The position numbers and the translations under genes were made by a program. Positions 35,434 through 44,166 of a stretch of 64,000 nucleotides of DNA are shown here, piece after piece; position 1 is the first letter of the stretch; every line of letters starts with the position of its first letter. The stretch lies in NCBI RefSeq assembly GCF_027116575.1, contig NZ_CP098252.1, positions 1,302,001 through 1,366,000 of the forward strand, written 5' to 3'. Origin of the DNA: Oxalobacter aliiformigenes. GTDB lineage: Bacteria; Pseudomonadota; Gammaproteobacteria; Burkholderiales; Burkholderiaceae_D. The notes under the pieces were generated by a model. The model worked only from the letters and a program-made list of their open reading frames with translations, did no database searches and was not told the origin of the DNA.

Positions 35434-36252
35434 TCAGCGGGCCCGGCGTTTCAGTGTGCGCCAGATGATGCTCAGCCAGTCGCCGCCCCGCAAAATCGGG
35501 CGTTTGCGGAACACGTCGAAACCGGACGATTCGATTCGTTCAAGAACCCGAAGTCCGCCCTGGACAACCAGTCTGAGTTCCCAGCCGATCCGGCCCGGCA
35601 GTTTTTCGGCAAGCGGAGCGCCTGAACGCATCAGTTTCCTTGTCCGTTCCACTTCGAAAGCCATCAGCGACCGCCAGTTTTCGCTGGTTTTCCCGAGCGC
35701 GATATCCTCTTGGGTCACGCTGAAAAGCCTCATGTCTTCAAGCGGCAGATAAATCCGGTCTTTTTCCCAATCCAGTGCGACATCCTGCCAGAAATTGATC
35801 AGTTGAAGGGATGTGCATATGGCATCCGACATGTGGCTGTTTTCTTCCGTCGCCGCTTCGTAAAGATGCAGCATCAAAAGCCCCACCGGATTCGCCGACC
35901 GGCGGCAGTAATCCAGCAAATCGGTATAACTGTCATAGCGCTTGACCGAAATATCCTGCCGGAAGGCTGAAAGCAGGTTCCGGAAAGGTTCAAGAGGCAG
36001 CCTGAAATCGCGGATGACACCGGCTAACAGGACAAACAGCTCTCTTTCCGGTTTTTCGTTTCTCTCGATCCTGTCGATCTCATCGGCATAAAATGCCAGT
36101 GCCGCCAGTCTTTCGTGTGACGTCAGATCGCCTTCATCCGCAATGTCGTCAGCCGATCGGGCGAAATTGTAGATCGCTTCGACAGGTTGGCGCAGGTGAG
36201 GGGGCAGGAGGATGGATGCCACCGGAAAATTTTCGTAATGTTTGACTGCCAT
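35434..36252 (-). CDS. hpnC: Hydroxysqualene synthase HpnC-like (squalene/phytoene synthase family)
   Basis: The protein has 272 residues. The first aspartate motif is SADDIADE with D35 and D39, the second is NFWQDVALDWEKDR, the diphosphate-binding pair of trans-isoprenyl head-to-head synthases. VKHYENFPVASILLP at the N-terminus is characteristic of HpnC, which converts presqualene diphosphate to hydroxysqualene in the HpnCDE squalene route for hopanoids. hpnD and hpnE are not in the window. The start is placed at 36252, since the 33 codons above it are not protein-like, although no strong ribosome site is seen. Confidence 0.85.
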   Translation of the reverse strand: MAVKHYENFPVASILLPPHLRQPVEAIYNFARSADDIADEGDLTSHERLAALAFYADEIDRIERNEKPERELFVLLAGVIRDFRLPLEPFRNLLSAFRQDISVKRYDSYTDLLDYCRRSANPVGLLMLHLYEAATEENSHMSDAICTSLQLINFWQDVALDWEKDRIYLPLEDMRLFSVTQEDIALGKTSENWRSLMAFEVERTRKLMRSGAPLAEKLPGRIGWELRLVVQGGLRVLERIESSGFDVFRKRPILRGGDWLSIIWRTLKRRAR

Positions 36253-36496
36253 TGAATACCAGAGGCTGTTTGAAAGCCGTAATGGTAAAGCAAAAAAGGC
36301 GTTTTTAAAAATCCGGCCCCCGGAAAAACCGGAAATAGCCATGAAAATCAAATGTTTCCGGCATTAAAGAACGGGAAAACAGAATGAGTAAAACGAAAAA
36401 ATATCAGTCAGTTAAATGTCTTATTTCATTAAACGCTTCAAGGCCGGTCATGATTTGCGAAAAAAACGACAGCCATATGGAATCGAACCGGCAAAA

Positions 36497-36518
36497 GAAA
36501 AGGCCGGAAAACCGGCCT
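36497..36518 (-). terminator. Terminator after the 94-aa gene
   Basis: AGGCCGG and CCGGCCT form a 7-bp stem with an AAAA loop, followed on the minus strand by TTTCTTTT, immediately past the stop at 36524. Confidence 0.75.
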
Positions 36519-36523
36519 GACCG

Positions 36524-36808
36524 TTATTGAAGCGTATCCGGCGCGGGCATGGCCGCAACGGGAACGGAACAATATGCCTTGAGTGCCCTGAGATCTTTGG
36601 CGGCTTCTTCCGTATTGTCCGGACTGATCATGCCGGCCGCTTCGAGAATGTCATCATCACTGCTTTCAAACGTGATCATGAAAGATTCCCCGTTTTTGGT
36701 GATGATGAAAGCGCCCAGTATTTTGCCGTCGGACATCTGGAAAACGGGAGGAAGATTGTACTTGCTTTCGAAATTTTTGAAAGCTTCTTCGATTTCAGTT
36801 TTGTTCAT
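36524..36808 (-). CDS. Small acidic unknown protein
   Basis: This 94-residue soluble protein, negatively charged, is not recognised. It alternates helix (EEAFKNFESKYN) and strand-like segments (KILGAFIITKNGESFMITFE), followed by a helical DNTEEAAKDLRALKAYC. There is no signal peptide or membrane helix. It may be co-transcribed with the 85-residue gene 112 bp upstream, which has a similar acidic character, as both lie on the same strand before one terminator. Confidence 0.65.
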   Translation of the reverse strand: MNKTEIEEAFKNFESKYNLPPVFQMSDGKILGAFIITKNGESFMITFESSDDDILEAAGMISPDNTEEAAKDLRALKAYCSVPVAAMPAPDTLQ

Positions 36809-36920
36809 GAATGTTTTTCCGATAATGAATTGATAAAACGCTTTCCGCGCAAGTGACCGCCACGAAAAACAATGACCGGAAACCGGTCATGAAAACGGCC
36901 AATCGTCCCGTCATGACCGT

Positions 36921-37178
36921 TTACAGGATCAGAAAGCCTTCCTTGCTGTAATAGCCTGCATCCTTGAGCTTTTCGATTTGCTCATCGGTCAGGGGAAATT
37001 TTTCCTGCTGTTCATAAAAGCGGAAATCGCATCCGACCTCCTCGACAATCTGGAGATTGAAAACGATATCGGACCCGTCGATATAAAAGCTGAAAGCTTC
37101 CTCGGGCAACTCAAAGCCCAGTTCTTCCATAAACGTTCTGGGTACCGGTTTGTCATTATTGTTTTCGGCTTCGCTCAT
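36921..37178 (-). CDS. Small acidic unknown protein
   Basis: This 85-residue soluble acidic protein is not recognised. The middle is strand-rich (FSFYIDGSDIVFNLQIVEE), and the end has LTDEQIEKLKDAGYYSKEGF, a helical motif reminiscent of short protein-interaction tails. A ribosome site AAAAGGATC precedes the ATG. The role is unknown. Confidence 0.65.
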   Translation of the reverse strand: MSEAENNNDKPVPRTFMEELGFELPEEAFSFYIDGSDIVFNLQIVEEVGCDFRFYEQQEKFPLTDEQIEKLKDAGYYSKEGFLIL

Positions 37179-37859
37179 ATCAGATCCTTTTCTGTTTCAG
37201 TAATCGTGACAGACAACCCAACCGGCGCTGTCTTTGAAATGGAGGCTTATTGTAACCAATTCATGCCCGTACATTCACCTTTTTTTCGCACACCGCAGGC
37301 CCGGTCGCGGTTTCATGGCAAGCGATATCTATGACCGGTACCGGAACCGGAAATTCCCTTTCCGGAAAAGATATCCCGGTGACAGGGAATCATTTACGTT
37401 CCGGTAAGCGAATAACCAGAGACGGTCTGTAACAGACAGGGAACATCCTGCTGTGCCGTCGGCAGAAAAAATCTGCCGCATCGCGCATTTCGGGTTGTAT
37501 CCGTATTTCCGGAACCGGTGACGGAAATATCCGATCCCTTTATCGCCAGAACGTTTCCTGCCGGGGAAAACGATTTGTTCATCCATGTCCGACCTGTCGG
37601 AACCCGGACGGTTTTTTCATAAAAACAGGAGGAATTTTCCCTCTGATGTCGTCAAAAAATCCTTCTTTGCGACAAATCATCCAAAACAGCGGGAAAAAAG
37701 ACAATAACTTGTATCTATTCGCCACGAAAGTGTTGACTTACGGTACCATTATACAGAGAGAGATGTTGTGGAATTTCCAGTGTTCCGGACAGACAGAAAT
37801 TTTCTGCCGCCAGAAAGGTCTGAACGTTGTCCGGATGCCAATCAAAGCCAGGAGTCACA
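37179..37859. other. Intergenic region, no supported gene
   Basis: The 681 bp upstream of the tandem-repeat protein carry no convincing gene. A TTGACT at 37733 and ATTATAC at 37748 are promoter-like, but their spacing (about 10-11 bp) is too short. Confidence 0.45.
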
Positions 37860-38288
37860 ATGGGAACAAACGAATCTTCAAAAGAACAGGCACCCCTAGA
37901 GCAACGCAGGATGGATGGACAGAACAATGCCTCGTCCGTCCAGTCTCCGGCCCGGGATCATATCGAAACCAGCGAAAGCAACGAATATTTCGAACAGTAC
38001 AAAATGAAGGAAGAGGGCATCAAGTCTGTCAAGGCCTGGTCCGACTTCTACGATACGGAAGATTTGCTGGATGTCTATCTTGAAAAACAGGGATATCCTT
38101 TCGAGGAACATCCCGAACTGAAAGAAAGCAACGAATATTTCGAACAGTACAAAATGAAGGAACAGGGTACCCGTTCCGTCAATGCCTGGTCGGATTTTTA
38201 CGATACGGAAGATTTGCTGGATGTCTACCTTGAAAAACAGGGATATCCGACGAATCACGATATAAAAAAAGAAAAATCAGCTGCCTGA
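37860..38288 (+). CDS. Unknown protein built of two near-identical 42-residue repeats
   Basis: This 142-residue hydrophilic protein is not recognised. A Q/S-rich N-terminus of about 38 residues is followed by two copies of a unit: SNEYFEQYKMKE, then a variable five-residue stretch, then AWSDFYDTEDLLDVYLEKQ, GYP. They start at residues 39 and 89 and differ at about four positions. The short link between them, FEEHPELKE, makes the period 50 residues. There is no signal peptide. AGGAG precedes the ATG. The units look helical with many aromatic and acidic residues, compatible with a protein-binding repeat. Confidence 0.75.
   Translation: MGTNESSKEQAPLEQRRMDGQNNASSVQSPARDHIETSESNEYFEQYKMKEEGIKSVKAWSDFYDTEDLLDVYLEKQGYPFEEHPELKESNEYFEQYKMKEQGTRSVNAWSDFYDTEDLLDVYLEKQGYPTNHDIKKEKSAA
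37974..38249 (+). repeat. Tandem repeat within the 142-aa gene (period 150 bp)
   Basis: Two copies of about 126 bp begin at 37974 and 38124 and are nearly identical at the DNA level, including synonymous sites. This points to a recent duplication or ongoing gene conversion, and copy number may vary between strains. Confidence 0.9.
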
Positions 38289-38392
38289 TTTCAGGTATTT
38301 CTCTTGCAGGAACCCATGACAATAGCTGACGGAAGAAAAAATCCGTACCGGATTTTCCCGTAAATCCTTTTCGGGAATTCACCTCGCTATTG

Positions 38393-38418
38393 AAAACCTC
38401 TCGAACGGGAGGTTTTTT
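38393..38418 (+). terminator. Terminator downstream of the tandem-repeat gene
   Basis: AAAACCTC and GAGGTTTT form an 8-bp stem with an 8-base loop, followed by further T residues, about 105 bp past the stop. The rest of 38289-38732 shows no gene. Confidence 0.75.
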
Positions 38419-38732
38419 ATTGCCTATATGGCTGAAAAAGAGAGGATAGATGAACCTGATTCCAGTCAGGTGACCAGAATAGCGTTACCCATGCATGGCC
38501 ACGACAAAGACATACCCGTAACGGAAGAGTTTTCTTGAGCATGCCGAACGGGAGGGCATGCCATTTTGGCAAACAGTTTCATACCATACCGGATCCGGCC
38601 GGTATTTTCCGATCCGGTTTCACGGGAACGATTCTCAAGCATCTGCCCCGGGATACCGGATCAGGACCGCAGAATGGTCGTCTCAAAAACAACACTGGCC
38701 GTTTTCATGTGGAACGTTCCTTTCCATGAGAC

Positions 38733-38738
38733 TATAAT
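38733..38738 (+). promoter_or_regulatory. -10 element of the tRNA-Gly promoter
   Basis: A perfect TATAAT lies 9 bases before the tRNA 5' end. No good -35 is visible at the expected distance (around 38710). Confidence 0.5.
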
Positions 38739-38747
38739 GGAAGGATT

Positions 38748-38821
38748 GCGGGGGTAGCTCAATGGCAGAGCAGAAGCTTCCCAAGCTTACGACGCGGGTT
38801 CGATTCCCGTCCTCCGCTCCA
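38748..38821 (+). tRNA. tRNA-Gly (CCC anticodon)
   Basis: The 74-base gene folds as a cloverleaf. The acceptor GCGGGGG pairs with CCTCCGC (one G-T pair), the D arm is GCTC/GAGC, the anticodon loop is TTCCCAA with anticodon CCC, and the T loop GGGTTCGATTCCC is present. CCA is encoded. The outer pair of the anticodon stem is mismatched (G-A). Confidence 0.95.
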
Positions 38822-39529
38822 TCCGGTTACATTGGTGTTCATGGTTTTCTTCATCCGGTTGATTGCTGGTCTCTTTCCTTTCGGTAAAAACAGCCAGAAC
38901 ATATCGTTTCAGGAATTTCTTCCACGGAGGAAAACCCGTACGATCAGACATCGGGGCTGCCAGTTGGGCCATACTGAATGGTTTCAGGGAAGGTGTTCGG
39001 CCGGCGAAAACGGATCGGACACCGTATAAAGCGACACGGAGCATTTCAATGATGTTTCACGGAAAAGTTCGCTGCAATACCCGCAAAATGCCCGCTATTT
39101 GGAAAATTGCCAAAACGTTCGCTTTGCCGAAATAAACCCTGTACAGAAGAATCGTTCCGTTTTTCAAGGACCTTCCCGGCTTTCAGCACAGTTGTGGCAA
39201 TAGATGCTTTACAGATGGCAATCGACGAAGGATTTATCCCTCCGGCACATTGCCATGGCTGATCGAAGTTTTTTCATACTGTCATATTTCACCGTGATAT
39301 GACGGTGCGGCCGACACGATATACAGGCAGGAATGCTGCAATCATGCCCTGATCAACATACGACCGACTTCGTGAAATATGATTGGTCCCGCCCGTTTGC
39401 ATGACGGGGTCGTGGAAAAACAGGACAAAAACGTATCCGCCATGCGGCCAGAACCGGATATTTTCCGGAAGATATGCGATGCCTGTCTTGTCTTTTTGAG
39501 AAATGTTTCTTGTAAAATCAACAGGTTAT
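38822..39529. other. Intergenic region between the two tRNA genes
   Basis: About 700 bp without a supported gene. Frames overlapping the tRNA are artefacts. This stretch may be the debris of an integrated element, but I recognise nothing in it. Confidence 0.45.
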
Positions 39530-39615
39530 TGGTGCGAGGGAGGGGACTCGAACCCCTACACCGCAATGGCGTCAGGACCTAAACCTGGTGCGTCTACCAA
39601 TTTCGCCACCCTCGC
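39530..39615 (-). tRNA. tRNA-Leu (UAG anticodon)
   Basis: Read on the minus strand, the 86-base gene starts GCGAGGGTGGCGAAATTGG and ends CCCTCGCACCA. The acceptor pairs fully, the anticodon loop is TTTAGGT with anticodon TAG, and a class II long variable arm (TGACGCCATTGCGGTGT) is present. CCA is encoded. Confidence 0.96.
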
Positions 39616-40549
39616 AAGCGATCAGAGCACGCAATTTTACTTCATTTTTCCCGGGTTTTGTGCGATGTCGTGCCGGACATCTCGTCTCGTGTGACATCCT
39701 TTCCGGAAAATTGAGTTGGTTTCATCATGTTTTTTTCCGCGGTTTCTTCCTGTCAGTTTTTGACGGTTTTGTCCAACCTTGTTCTGTACGGACAGGTTGC
39801 TACATTCGTCCGTTGCGATTTCTTGCACGGAAAGCGATATGGCAGACAAGGGCCGGCGACAACCGAACGGTTTTCCGTCCATAAACGGGCGGATCTTTAT
39901 GGTACGAATTGCCGACCGTTTTCGTCCGGATGCTCATCCGTGCACTCCGGCAGATGATTTGGTCAACATCATACGTTCTCCGGATACCGGCTGACGAAAC
40001 ACTCCGCATCGTCCATGTAGCCACTGGCATAAAAAAGCCGTTCATCAGATACCCGAACCGGAACCGCCTGTCACTGCTTTCCTTGCAGGTAAAAACTGTT
40101 TTTCCGATCCGCACGCCCTCCAGATCGTGCCGTCCTGTTCGATTATAGCGGGCGACGAAAAAACGATTCATTTTCAGTAACCGGACTGTCGGGAATTGTT
40201 TTTCTTTCCATCCGGGATGTGCCGGCAAAACTGTACCCTGATGCATAAAGCGCATGAAGGTGGAAAAACAGCAGGATGCAAGGTGTCATGGCATTTAACA
40301 GCTATGTCGTAAATTACAAACACACGACGTTTCATTTTCATGAAATCGGGATGGTCCGCTTCAACGGTGATCACCGGCTTGTCGTCGGAAATACGAACGG
40401 CACGATTGAATGTCGCCAGTCAGGAAAAAGGATGCACAGACAGCCGGAACGGTTATCGACCGGGAGGGACTGCTGCTGTCCGGACAGAGAAGATGTCGTT
40501 TTCCTTCAGATTTCAGTTCGAAAAGCCGGCCGGATAACGGACATGTCTG
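39616..40549. other. Region without supported genes, probably element remnants
   Basis: About 930 bp with several frames on both strands, none recognisable. A 151-codon minus frame (39800-40255) is the longest, but its composition is arginine-rich and frameshift-like. It precedes two phage-like genes and may be decayed prophage DNA. Confidence 0.4.
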
Positions 40550-40753
40550 TCAGATATCCTTTCTTCTTTTTCTTTCCAGCGTTCCGGCATGCTGCTTGCG
40601 TTCCTGCGGTGTTTCGCCCCATTGCGAATAGCATATCGCCGCACGTTGTGCACGGTCGGGGAAACGCCCGGATTTTGAAAGCGTCATTTCGGCAATACAA
40701 CGCGAAATGAACTGCTGTTTCGTTTCATTTTTTCTTGGACGAGGTAAAGGCAT
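40550..40753 (-). CDS. Small phage-type protein with CISQW-like motif
   Basis: This 67-residue protein has MPLPRPRKNETKQQFISRC, then ISRCIAEMT and RAQRAAICYSQWGE. Short proteins of this layout (RPxKxETxxxFxxRCM...AxCxSQW) recur in phage genomes, either alone or at the start of prohead proteases. Here it stands alone and is probably a leftover of a prophage structural region. The product's role is unknown. Confidence 0.55.
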   Translation of the reverse strand: MPLPRPRKNETKQQFISRCIAEMTLSKSGRFPDRAQRAAICYSQWGETPQERKQHAGTLERKRRKDI

Positions 40754-41136
40754 GAATTTTCTCCCGTATGTATCGGTTCAGTGCCCCGCCTGTTCTGCGG
40801 AATCGTTTTTCAAGGTATCCGTCGAATCGACGGCATTTTCCGTTTTCTGTTGTCGGGCTGCCACCGCTTCGCCTTTTCCGATCTCCTCATTTTCACAAGG
40901 ATATACCGGTTTTCGCGAGTGGTATCGCTGTGGTTCGTTACTGTTGCCGTCCCCGTATGCCGGAACCGTTTCACCTTTCCGATCTCCAGAGTACGGACAC
41001 GCACAAGGATTCGTGGTGACAGGTATAAACGTCTCCGGATGGAATACCAGGATACCATCAGAGCGGAAAAACAGCCGGAAGTTTTGCCGTGTTCGTCGTT
41101 ACACGGTGACAACAGGCACGACCCTGCCGTTTTCCA

Positions 41137-41562
41137 CTACCACCATTCGTATCCTTCATCAAAATCGGCGAGATCGGGAAGGGCATCTTCGCCATCCCGT
41201 ACCCGTTTATAAAGATTGACATTGCCGAACAGATCGGAAACCGGTGGTTCATCCGTTTTTTTCCTTGCCAGCATTTGCATTTTCCGTGCGACAATCGTCG
41301 TCACTCGATGCCGGTTTCCGTTTCTGTCTTCATATTGCCGGTTCCGGATCCTGCCTTCGATATAGACCGGCATGTCCTGATGGACATATTGCAGGACGAT
41401 TTCTCCCAGATGACCGAAAAAAATGACATGGTGTTTTTCTGTCTCACCAGCGGAAACGGTCTCAAGCTGGAGATTGACCATCATGGTACCGTTTTCCAGA
41501 ACCCTGAAATCCGGAACGGTGGTGACCGTTCCCATCAGAATCACCTTGTTGACCGATGCCAT
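41137..41562 (-). CDS. ssb: Single-stranded DNA-binding protein with atypical C-terminal tip
   Basis: The 141-residue protein has the OB fold of SSB: MASVNKVILMGTVTTVPDFR, NLQLETVSAGETEKHHVIFFGHLGEIVLQYV, then PVYIEGRIRNRQYEDRNGNRH. It binds single-stranded DNA as a tetramer during replication and repair. The linker is short, and the last residues read ADFDEGYEWW instead of the DDDIPF tip that recruits partner proteins. This makes it a plasmid- or phage-type SSB rather than the chromosomal housekeeping copy. The frame begins four codons earlier (MAREM), and the start at 41562 fits the family best. Confidence 0.88.
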   Translation of the reverse strand: MASVNKVILMGTVTTVPDFRVLENGTMMVNLQLETVSAGETEKHHVIFFGHLGEIVLQYVHQDMPVYIEGRIRNRQYEDRNGNRHRVTTIVARKMQMLARKKTDEPPVSDLFGNVNLYKRVRDGEDALPDLADFDEGYEWW

Positions 41563-41788
41563 TTCTCTCGCCATCCATTCCGTTCGATACGGAATAGGAC
41601 GGGAAGGAAGATGTCATGTTTCCTGCAGGGCAAACGAAAAAAGGATTACTTGCACCGGAATTGAGCGATATCGCTTCATGACGGAAAAATTCTCGCCAGA
41701 ATGGGGCATTTTCAGCCATGCAAGAAAATCATGTTTTCCAATCTGTACAAATATGCCTTTGTCACCGCACTGGCCGGATGGTTTATGA

Positions 41789-42001
41789 CCGCTTTCAGCA
41801 TTTCTGATCAACGAACTGGAAAACCGGAAGCGGATCGACAAAACGGGAATCGCCGTTATTGGGGAACTGGATGAAGCCGTTGGATTTTTCAGATCGGCCG
41901 TCTATACCACCGGGACGAAAATTCCGAAGCCCGTCAGTCCGGAAATCATGGACAGGGACAAGGCAGAAAGCGATTTCACGGGAGAAGCACTGAAAAAATG
42001 A
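41789..42001 (+). pseudogene. Possible gene fragment, frameshifted
   Basis: A 65-codon frame ending at the TGA at 41999-42001 reads as plausible protein (ELENRKRIDKTGIAVIGELD, KIPKPVSPEIMDRDKAESDF) but lacks a start. An ATG frame from 41731 (MFSNLYKYAFVTALAGWFM) would join it after one frame change. It could be the decayed remains of a small membrane protein gene. A real product is not supported. Confidence 0.3.
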
Positions 42002-42202
42002 ACGAAAAAACGATAAACCGGAAGTGACGACCCGATTCCCGGAAAAGGCTGCTTGTCCACCCCGGGATCTTTCGGGCGGGAAAACGGCCTGTTTTTTTCG
42101 ATGAATGCATCAGGCTGAACTGGCACGTTATATGCTTTATCATGGACAACAGAATCGTGTTTCATGTTGCGAACACTGTTTTGTTCTTTCCCTGAGTGTT
42201 GG

Positions 42203-42228
42203 GGCCGGGCGACGCCCGGCCTTCTTTT
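42203..42228 (+). terminator. Terminator-like hairpin
   Basis: GGCCGGG and CCCGGCC form a 7-bp stem with loop CGACG, followed on the plus strand by TTCTTTT. It is 24 bp past the stop of the minus-strand PLD gene and may serve as a bidirectional terminator. Confidence 0.65.
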
Positions 42229-42244
42229 CGATCAGCCGGCAGGA

Positions 42245-42778
42245 TCAGTATTCCGACTTCCAGTCCGTTCCCTGATTCCAGCGGGATTCCCAATGTTTCA
42301 GATAGCGTTTCGCGATGACCGGATCGTTCCAGATCACGACCACATTCTCGCTGTTGTGTCTGGCTGCCGATTTGCTGTAGTTGAAACTGCCGGTCTCAAC
42401 ATGCCTTCCGTCTACCACAATATACTTGTCATGATGAATGCGATATTTCGAAACCGTGCGCAAGGGAATATTCGCATTGACCATCAGGTTCATGGCCGCC
42501 TTGCTTGCCTTGGAACGGTTGCCTTTTTCATCGACTACGATTTTGACGTCCACCCCGCGTTTTTTGGCAGCGAGCAGACTTTTCATGACCGGCGGGGATG
42601 TAAAGGCGTAAGCGGCAAGACGAAGGTTTTCCTTCGATGAATCAATCACCTTCAGGATCAGTGCTTCGGCCCTGTCATCAGGAGAAAATGCGCTTTCGAT
42701 AACGGTTTGTGCATGAAGCCGGGCCGAAAAAAGCACGATCAGCCCGAACAGGAAAAAACGATGGAGTCTTCTTGTCAT
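42245..42778 (-). CDS. Secreted phospholipase D-like nuclease (single HKD motif)
   Basis: The 177-residue protein has a Sec signal peptide (hydrophobic core FFLFGLIVLFSA, cleavage after LHA around residue 23). The single HKD motif, H116-x-K118-x4-D123 within IHHDKYIVVDG, is followed by ETGSFNYS. Homologues such as Nuc/EndA of plasmids and Salmonella form dimers to complete the active site and degrade DNA non-specifically in the periplasm. Such nucleases often travel with conjugative or accessory DNA, consistent with its surroundings. Confidence 0.9.
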   Translation of the reverse strand: MTRRLHRFFLFGLIVLFSARLHAQTVIESAFSPDDRAEALILKVIDSSKENLRLAAYAFTSPPVMKSLLAAKKRGVDVKIVVDEKGNRSKASKAAMNLMVNANIPLRTVSKYRIHHDKYIVVDGRHVETGSFNYSKSAARHNSENVVVIWNDPVIAKRYLKHWESRWNQGTDWKSEY

Positions 42779-42963
42779 TTGACCAAATCCGGATAAAAAA
42801 TGAACGGGACCGTTATTATATCCGTATGTATCTCTCAGGAAACAATATCGGTTATTTCCACAAAGATAACTGCCTCCAAAAAGTCCTCAGTACTGCAATG
42901 ATCCGATGAGTCTCAATGGTTCCATGCAACGAACGGCTTCGCAAATATCACCCGAACAACGGT

Positions 42964-44007
42964 TCATTTTTTTCTGCTAGAACAATAATTTCGCATCATG
43001 CTATCGCCTAGGGCCAGCAAAAACATCATTCTGTAATGGCGCATGCTCAGATGCCTCATCGGGCGCATCTCGTTTTTCAGTTTGCTTTTGCATGCTTGGA
43101 TTTCTGAGGGATTGTCCTTGATATAGGCACCTTTGAGTTTTTTCCAGAGCGCATCGATCAGTTGTCCGTGAATTGCCCAATACAGGCCACTGCCATCGGG
43201 AGCCTGTGACATGAAGATCTTGATCGTCTCCAGTCCCAGATCGGTCGTTCCGTTATCTCCCGTTTCCTCTGTCACATCAGCATTGGCCGGTTTCTTTCGG
43301 TCAGGCTTGTCATGCGGCGATGGGGAAGTCATCAGGCTGCCTTCTCTGACACGATAAAAATACAGGGAATCATTGACGACAATCCCCGTCTTCAGATTGG
43401 ACGCCACTTCAGCAAAATATCTGACATCTTCTCCCGTTCTCAGGCGGGCATCAAAACGGAAAGAACGTACAGCACGGGCAGAAAACAGTTTGTTGAACAG
43501 GGATTTCTTCTTGCTCTTGTATTTTCTCCATCCATTCAATCCCAAATATTGTTCCAGCACACCAGTCTGATCAAGTTTTTCAGCTGGAATGAAAAATTTT
43601 CTTTCCACTGGTGTTTCGCCGTCCCGGAATGTAATCGTATTGCACAGGGAATAATCAGCATTGTAATCAACCACGGCGGATACCAGTTTTTCGAGAAAAA
43701 ACGGAGAAACAAAATCATCACTGTCTATAAAAGCGATAAAATCAAATGTTCCATCTTCTTCTATCTTGTCCAGTGCAGTATTCCTGGCACTTGAAACGCC
43801 GCCATTTGGTTTGTGAATGACTCTGAAACGACTGTCCCGCAGGGCGTAATCATCACAGATACTTCCTGATCTGTCCGTTGATCCGTCATCGACAAGAAAC
43901 GCTATGAAATTTTCATGTGTCTGTTTTAAAACACTGTCAAGACATTCCTGAATATAGCGTTCTACTTGATAAACCGGAATGACGATTGCGATACGGATGG
44001 AAGACAT
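42964..44007 (-). CDS. Family 2 glycosyltransferase (GT-A fold)
   Basis: In this 347-residue protein the N-terminal catalytic domain shows AIVIPVYQVERYIQECLDS, the nucleotide-binding VDDGSTDRSG, NGGVSSARN and the metal-binding FIDSDDF. These are GT2 landmarks for adding sugars from nucleotide-sugar donors, usually to surface polysaccharides. The acceptor and sugar are unknown. The C-terminal third is charged and less conserved. Alternative starts at 44055 (GAAGG upstream) or 44076 would add a short leader. It is AT-richer than the core genes and sits alone, as in a decayed polysaccharide island. Confidence 0.88.
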   Translation of the reverse strand: MSSIRIAIVIPVYQVERYIQECLDSVLKQTHENFIAFLVDDGSTDRSGSICDDYALRDSRFRVIHKPNGGVSSARNTALDKIEEDGTFDFIAFIDSDDFVSPFFLEKLVSAVVDYNADYSLCNTITFRDGETPVERKFFIPAEKLDQTGVLEQYLGLNGWRKYKSKKKSLFNKLFSARAVRSFRFDARLRTGEDVRYFAEVASNLKTGIVVNDSLYFYRVREGSLMTSPSPHDKPDRKKPANADVTEETGDNGTTDLGLETIKIFMSQAPDGSGLYWAIHGQLIDALWKKLKGAYIKDNPSEIQACKSKLKNEMRPMRHLSMRHYRMMFLLALGDSMMRNYCSSRKK

Positions 44008-44166
44008 TTCTGGAAGTGAAAATAACCTGGTCTGAAAACGGGCCAGAACAGTCATGATCAAAGAAACCTTCTGCAAAATAAAATACTTTCCAAAAGGAAC
44101 AACCTTAATATTATGACAGATTTTAATTTTTTTAACATGATTTCTTGCCGGTTGTTTTTCCCGTTA

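Noticed and set aside
38787..39044. An 85-codon minus frame crossing tRNA-Gly
   Set aside because: It reads through the tRNA and has no protein-like sequence, so it is an artefact.
39800..40255. A 151-codon minus frame between tRNA-Leu and the phage-like gene
   Set aside because: No recognisable domain, no good ribosome site and unusual arginine-rich, frame-shifted look, so I did not call it a gene.
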